Assembly: GCF_030160295.1 (NCBI RefSeq)
Contig: NZ_BSOB01000006.1
Coordinates: forward strand, 62,001 to 126,000
Direction of reading: 5' to 3'
DNA from: Dyella acidisoli
Lineage (GTDB): Bacteria; Pseudomonadota; Gammaproteobacteria; Xanthomonadales; Rhodanobacteraceae
Length of the DNA: 64,000 nt
Below, in pieces: positions 63,679-64,000 of this stretch. How positions within the stretch are numbered: position 1 is the first letter of the stretch; each line of letters starts with the position of its first letter. A program made the translations under genes and the position numbers. Below the pieces are notes generated by a model, which saw nothing but the letters and a program-made list of their open reading frames with translations, did no database searches and was not told the origin of the DNA.

Positions 63679-64000
63679 TCGCGCATTTATTGAACTGAAC
63701 ACTGCGCTCGTAGCTGGATAAAGGTAACGAGCGCAACTAACGCGCAGCACCACGACTACCACTCACGAAAGTCATGTCGCCCAGGCCATGGAGAAAGGGT
63801 TAAAATCCCGTAGTTCCGGCCGGGCGCACGCATCATTCCCGTTTGGACGGCTTTCCGTAAACCACTGTGGTTCTTCGGATTCCGGCATTCGACGCGCTCC
63901 CATTGCTCATGCCCTGCGCACTTTGTGTGCGCGGGCGTAGCGACTGCGGCCGGCCTTGCCCCGCCCCTACCGAGGACCACTGGTTTTGAATACAGCGAAC
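63679..64000 (+). other. Leader-like region before a gene beyond the window
   Basis: 322 bp without a complete gene. It begins with GCGCTCGT / ACGAGCGC (63706-63736), a hairpin that may end the GH13 transcript. TAAAAT at 63801-63806 could be a -10. TTTGGACGGCT at 63842-63852 is another copy of the 11-mer seen before cysJ, cysG and purH. A stem-loop GCCCTGCGCAC / GTGTGCGCGGGC is near 63911-63937. GAGGA before TTG 63986 (TTG AAT ACA GCG AAC) may start the next gene, which cannot be named. Confidence 0.35.

Overview
The window looks like chromosome of a gammaproteobacterium of the order Xanthomonadales, most likely Rhodanobacteraceae (Dyella/Frateuria-like). This is an inference from high GC, the gene orders prmA - DUF3426 - fis - purH and DUF2782 / polA, an sX13-type small RNA after polA, TonB-receptor-centred carbohydrate loci and several REP-type palindrome families. 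No tRNA, rRNA, CRISPR array, prophage or transposase gene was seen.

Region 1 (1-15.2 kb) is an assimilatory sulfate island. Leftward sbp-cysT-cysW-cysA (cysA cut by the window edge) import sulfate, with an OprO/OprP-type porin beside them. Rightward cysJ-cysI-cysH and a fused ATP sulfurylase/APS kinase take sulfate to sulfide. A CysB-type LysR regulator and cysG (siroheme for CysI) complete the set, with two tandem DUF4019 exported proteins inserted between. Tandem met-box-like sites containing GGACGTC lie before sbp, cysJ and cysG.

Region 2 (15.3-31 kb) is mixed housekeeping: an LTA-synthase-type alkaline-phosphatase-fold membrane transferase, an MHYT membrane sensor, an ACT-V4R-like protein, groES-groEL with a CIRCE element, a class II aldolase, cutA, a cupin, a two-domain thioredoxin-like protein, a MocR regulator divergent from a GST, an EamA exporter, a DsbD with duplicated N-terminal domain, and a TlpA-like protein.

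Region 3 (30.7-45 kb) is core metabolism: aroQ-accB-accC, prmA, DUF3426, fis, purH, a bile-acid-symporter-type transporter divergent from a LysR gene, a GST, a small EamA protein, DUF2782 and polA. It contains two copies of a 287-bp element that folds into a three-way junction whose stems are preserved by compensatory changes. An sRNA with three C-rich hairpin loops follows polA.

Region 4 (45.2-64 kb) holds a LacI regulator, a PhnB/VOC - YCII(DGPF) - ECF42 sigma cassette, and a maltodextrin-type locus: SLC45-like sugar MFS, six-hairpin glycosidase, GH39, GH31, secreted GH13 amylase and TonB-dependent receptor on the minus strand, and a cytoplasmic GH13 glucosidase divergent from them. Three copies of a TGCATACGTATTCA palindrome sit before its transcription units, consistent with LacI-family control. 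Glucans would be cut outside or in the periplasm, cross the outer membrane through the receptor and the inner membrane through the MFS carrier, and be finished by the cytoplasmic GH13.
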